Shown: positions 62,232 to 64,000 of the stretch, piece by piece
How the letters are laid out: every line of letters starts with the position of its first letter
Position numbering within the stretch: the first letter of the stretch is position 1
Assembly: GCA_003389385.1 (NCBI GenBank)
Contig: QQVM01000021.1
Coordinates: 1-64,000 of the forward strand
Direction: 5' to 3'
Length of the DNA: 64,000 bases
Source: Bacteroidota bacterium
GTDB taxonomy: Bacteria; Bacteroidota; Bacteroidia; AKYH767-A; 2013-40CM-41-45
Translations under genes and position numbers: made by a program
The notes under the pieces: generated by a model
What the model saw: the letters and a program-made list of their open reading frames with translations, nothing else
What the model was told of the DNA's origin: nothing
The model's database searches: none

Positions 62232-63644
62232 ATGTCAGCAAAATTGAATCAAGATATTCTGATGAAAAGAATAATCAACGCTATGTTCAGGCGGGAATTC
62301 TATGAGAGCATTCCTTTTGAAGATCTGTTGTCGAGGCAGAGATTTACATTGTTCCGTATTTTTTCTTATACGGCATTTATTGCGAGCCTGGCATCATCCA
62401 TACAAGTTTACTCGGCCTTTCAGGCAATGAATGCTATTTCAATTATTATCGCGCTTTTAGCTGTGGTGATTATTGCGAATTTTTTTCTTGCAAATAAAAC
62501 TGAAAGACTTTCTACCCACTATATGATTTCTACAGTGGCAGGATTTTTTGTAGTTCACATTCAGGCATACAATACCGGTGGAGTTATGAATTCAGGTACT
62601 ATGTATATGTGTGTCCTGATTATGACTGCTTTCATGCTTCTCGGAACAACTGCAGGAAAGTGGTTTACAGCAATGGCAATTCTTAATGTTGGTTTTCTGT
62701 TTTACGCTTCAGAATTCACGGGCCTTACTTCTTATTCTCTGTTTCATGACGATCTTAGTCTGATCAGACAGGATGCATTGTCAACTTTTATACTCGCACT
62801 CTTCCTTGTCGCCGCTCAGAGTAATTATCTCCATAGCGGAAAGAACGTGATTATTGAACGCATTACTGAACAGAAAAACCAGCTTGAGATAAGTAACCGT
62901 AAATTGCAGGAGTATACATTTCACCTTGAGAAAACTAACAAGGAGCTTGATAAATTCGCTTCAATTGTTTCTCATGATCTAAAAGCTCCGCTGAGGGCCA
63001 TTGGTAATCTCACTGGTTGGATAGAGGAAGATTCAATGGAGTCTCTTTCTGATGAGAGCAGGGCCCACTTTAATATGATCAAGCAACGTGTGAAGAGAAT
63101 GGATGACTTGATCGAGGCTATTCTGAGCTATTCAAGAGCTGACCAACATGCAGGCGAAGAAACTATGTTTGATACATTGGAGCTGATTGAAAGTACTGTT
63201 GACTTCATCGGAAGACCATCTCATGCCCAAATCAACATCGGACCTGGAATGCCTGTGATGAAAAGCGATAAAACCAGGTTAGGTCAAGTGTTTTCAAACC
63301 TGATAGGCAATGCCATTAAATATAATAACAAGGAAACTGCTAAAGTATCTGTGACGGTTAAAGACTGTGGAGAAGGATGGGAATTTTCGGTGAGGGATAA
63401 TGGCCCTGGCATAGAAAAACAGTATCATGAAAAGGTCTTTGTTATATTTCAAACACTCAACAGGAGGGATGATGTAGAAAGTACAGGGGTTGGATTGGCC
63501 ATAGTAAAGAAGATTATTGAAGACCAGGGTGGTAAGATTTGGGTAGAATCGGATGGTGAAAATGGATCAGATTTTCGCTTTTTCTGGCCAAAAATTAAAA
63601 AAGAAAAGGATTCTATTCTGATCGCTGCGCCAATAGTTGTGTAA
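62232..63644 (+). CDS. Membrane sensor histidine kinase
   Basis: A 470-residue kinase. The N-terminal half has about five to six transmembrane segments (about residues 38-200), followed by a coiled-coil linker (about 205-240). The HisKA domain has the phosphoacceptor His248 in SIVSHDLKAPLRAIGN. The ATPase domain has the N box QVFSNLIGNAIKYNN, G1 DNGPGI and G2 STGVGLAIVKKIIEDQGG. No PAS or GAF domain is visible. The input is unknown. Divergent transcription with a single-domain regulator suggests a two-component pair. A later ATG (residue 11, MKRIINAMF) is possible. Confidence 0.93.
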   Translation: MSAKLNQDILMKRIINAMFRREFYESIPFEDLLSRQRFTLFRIFSYTAFIASLASSIQVYSAFQAMNAISIIIALLAVVIIANFFLANKTERLSTHYMISTVAGFFVVHIQAYNTGGVMNSGTMYMCVLIMTAFMLLGTTAGKWFTAMAILNVGFLFYASEFTGLTSYSLFHDDLSLIRQDALSTFILALFLVAAQSNYLHSGKNVIIERITEQKNQLEISNRKLQEYTFHLEKTNKELDKFASIVSHDLKAPLRAIGNLTGWIEEDSMESLSDESRAHFNMIKQRVKRMDDLIEAILSYSRADQHAGEETMFDTLELIESTVDFIGRPSHAQINIGPGMPVMKSDKTRLGQVFSNLIGNAIKYNNKETAKVSVTVKDCGEGWEFSVRDNGPGIEKQYHEKVFVIFQTLNRRDDVESTGVGLAIVKKIIEDQGGKIWVESDGENGSDFRFFWPKIKKEKDSILIAAPIVV

Positions 63645-63713
63645 GGACTGCCTTCATTTCAATAAACTCTTCCATTTTCACGGAGTTATATTGCACTATA
63701 AAAAAGAATCTCC

Positions 63714-64000
63714 ATGCAAAAAGTAAACTTTAACAATGAAACACAGGCTTCATCATCCATGAAAGTAATCACGGATATTCAAAGCAAAGCACACATCGAA
63801 CAGGAAATCGACAGACATGTAAAAAGCATTCAAAAGCTGATTGCCAGGCTTGGTCTTCCTGAGAGACAAAAATATTATGATGGATTGCTTTCTCACATTC
63901 TTCACGAAGAGATAAAATACGAACCTGTATCCAGCCTCGCACCAGACCGTAGGAATAATGATTACAGCAGGTTGTCAGCAACGGAACTTAAGCTGATCAG
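63714..64000 (+). CDS. Unknown protein (3' partial, cut by window edge)
   Basis: An ATG at 63714 opens a frame with no stop to the window end, at least 95 codons. The visible part is hydrophilic and mostly helical: KAHIEQEIDRHVKSIQKLI, LPERQKYYDGLLSHIL and HEEIKYEPVSSL. No signal peptide, membrane segment or known motif was seen. It follows the histidine kinase by 69 bases on the same strand and might be in the same unit. Coding status rests on the long open frame and composition. Confidence 0.6.
   Translation, partial: MQKVNFNNETQASSSMKVITDIQSKAHIEQEIDRHVKSIQKLIARLGLPERQKYYDGLLSHILHEEIKYEPVSSLAPDRRNNDYSRLSATELKLI

Overview
The window is a piece of a chromosome from a Bacteroidota (Bacteroidetes) bacterium, probably free-living, with G+C near 40 percent judged by eye. 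Lineage markers agree. There are two very large secreted proteins ending in type IX secretion (T9SS) sorting domains, one type A and one type B. PorX, the T9SS response regulator, is present. LpxC is fused to FabZ, and DAHP synthase is fused to chorismate mutase. A DUF3467 gene lies just after rpoC, and there are DUF1573 paralogues. Several promoters have the Bacteroidetes form (TTG, about 20 bases, TAnnTTTG), and start codons lack Shine-Dalgarno sequences. The species cannot be named from this sequence.

Layout. 1-5437: 3' end of a giant surface protein made of about 23 tandem 51-residue repeats, SprB-like and PKD-like domains and a type A sorting domain. 5772-7214: gapA and a 55-codon basic small gene. 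7334-20831: tRNA-Thr, -Tyr, -Gly, -Thr, tuf, tRNA-Trp, secE, nusG, rplK, rplA, rplJ, rplL, rpoB, rpoC, with an attenuator-like hairpin before rpoB. 20935-21243: DUF3467. 21292-26807 (minus): a patatin/outer-membrane-barrel protein, a BtuF-like protein, a cystathionine beta-synthase-like enzyme and a LolC/E-type permease. 26827-28086: NamZ (DUF1343). 28104-32638 (minus): an aminotransferase, three tandem DUF1573 genes and porX. 32822-39971 (plus): HD phosphohydrolase, lpxD, lpxC/fabZ, lpxA, an ABC ATPase, tsaE and ald. 39992-41182 (minus): proline dehydrogenase. 41322-44775: an overlapping aromatic operon (DAHP synthase/chorismate mutase, aroB, aroA). 44772-49367 (minus): two envelope proteins, then purE and purK. 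49469-55169 (plus): hpt, adk, obg, a PAP2 phosphatase, a PafA-type phosphatase and an MFS transporter. 55327-60063: a 1578-residue PKD-rich type B T9SS cargo protein. 60247 to the end: an alpha-oxoamine synthase-like PLP enzyme, a divergent response regulator and histidine kinase pair, and the start of an unknown gene cut by the window edge.

How the genes fit together. Most of the window is core metabolism and information processing, plus envelope biogenesis (lipid A synthesis, a possible lipoprotein-export permease, muropeptide turnover). The lineage-specific layer is the T9SS theme: PorX as regulator and two giant cargo proteins of different sorting classes. No mobile element, CRISPR array, phage gene or defence island was seen. 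The less-described parts are the cysteine-paired repeat array, the 55-codon gene, the orphan ABC ATPase with a degenerate H-loop, the DUF1573 triplet and the alpha-oxoamine synthase with a hairpin in its leader.
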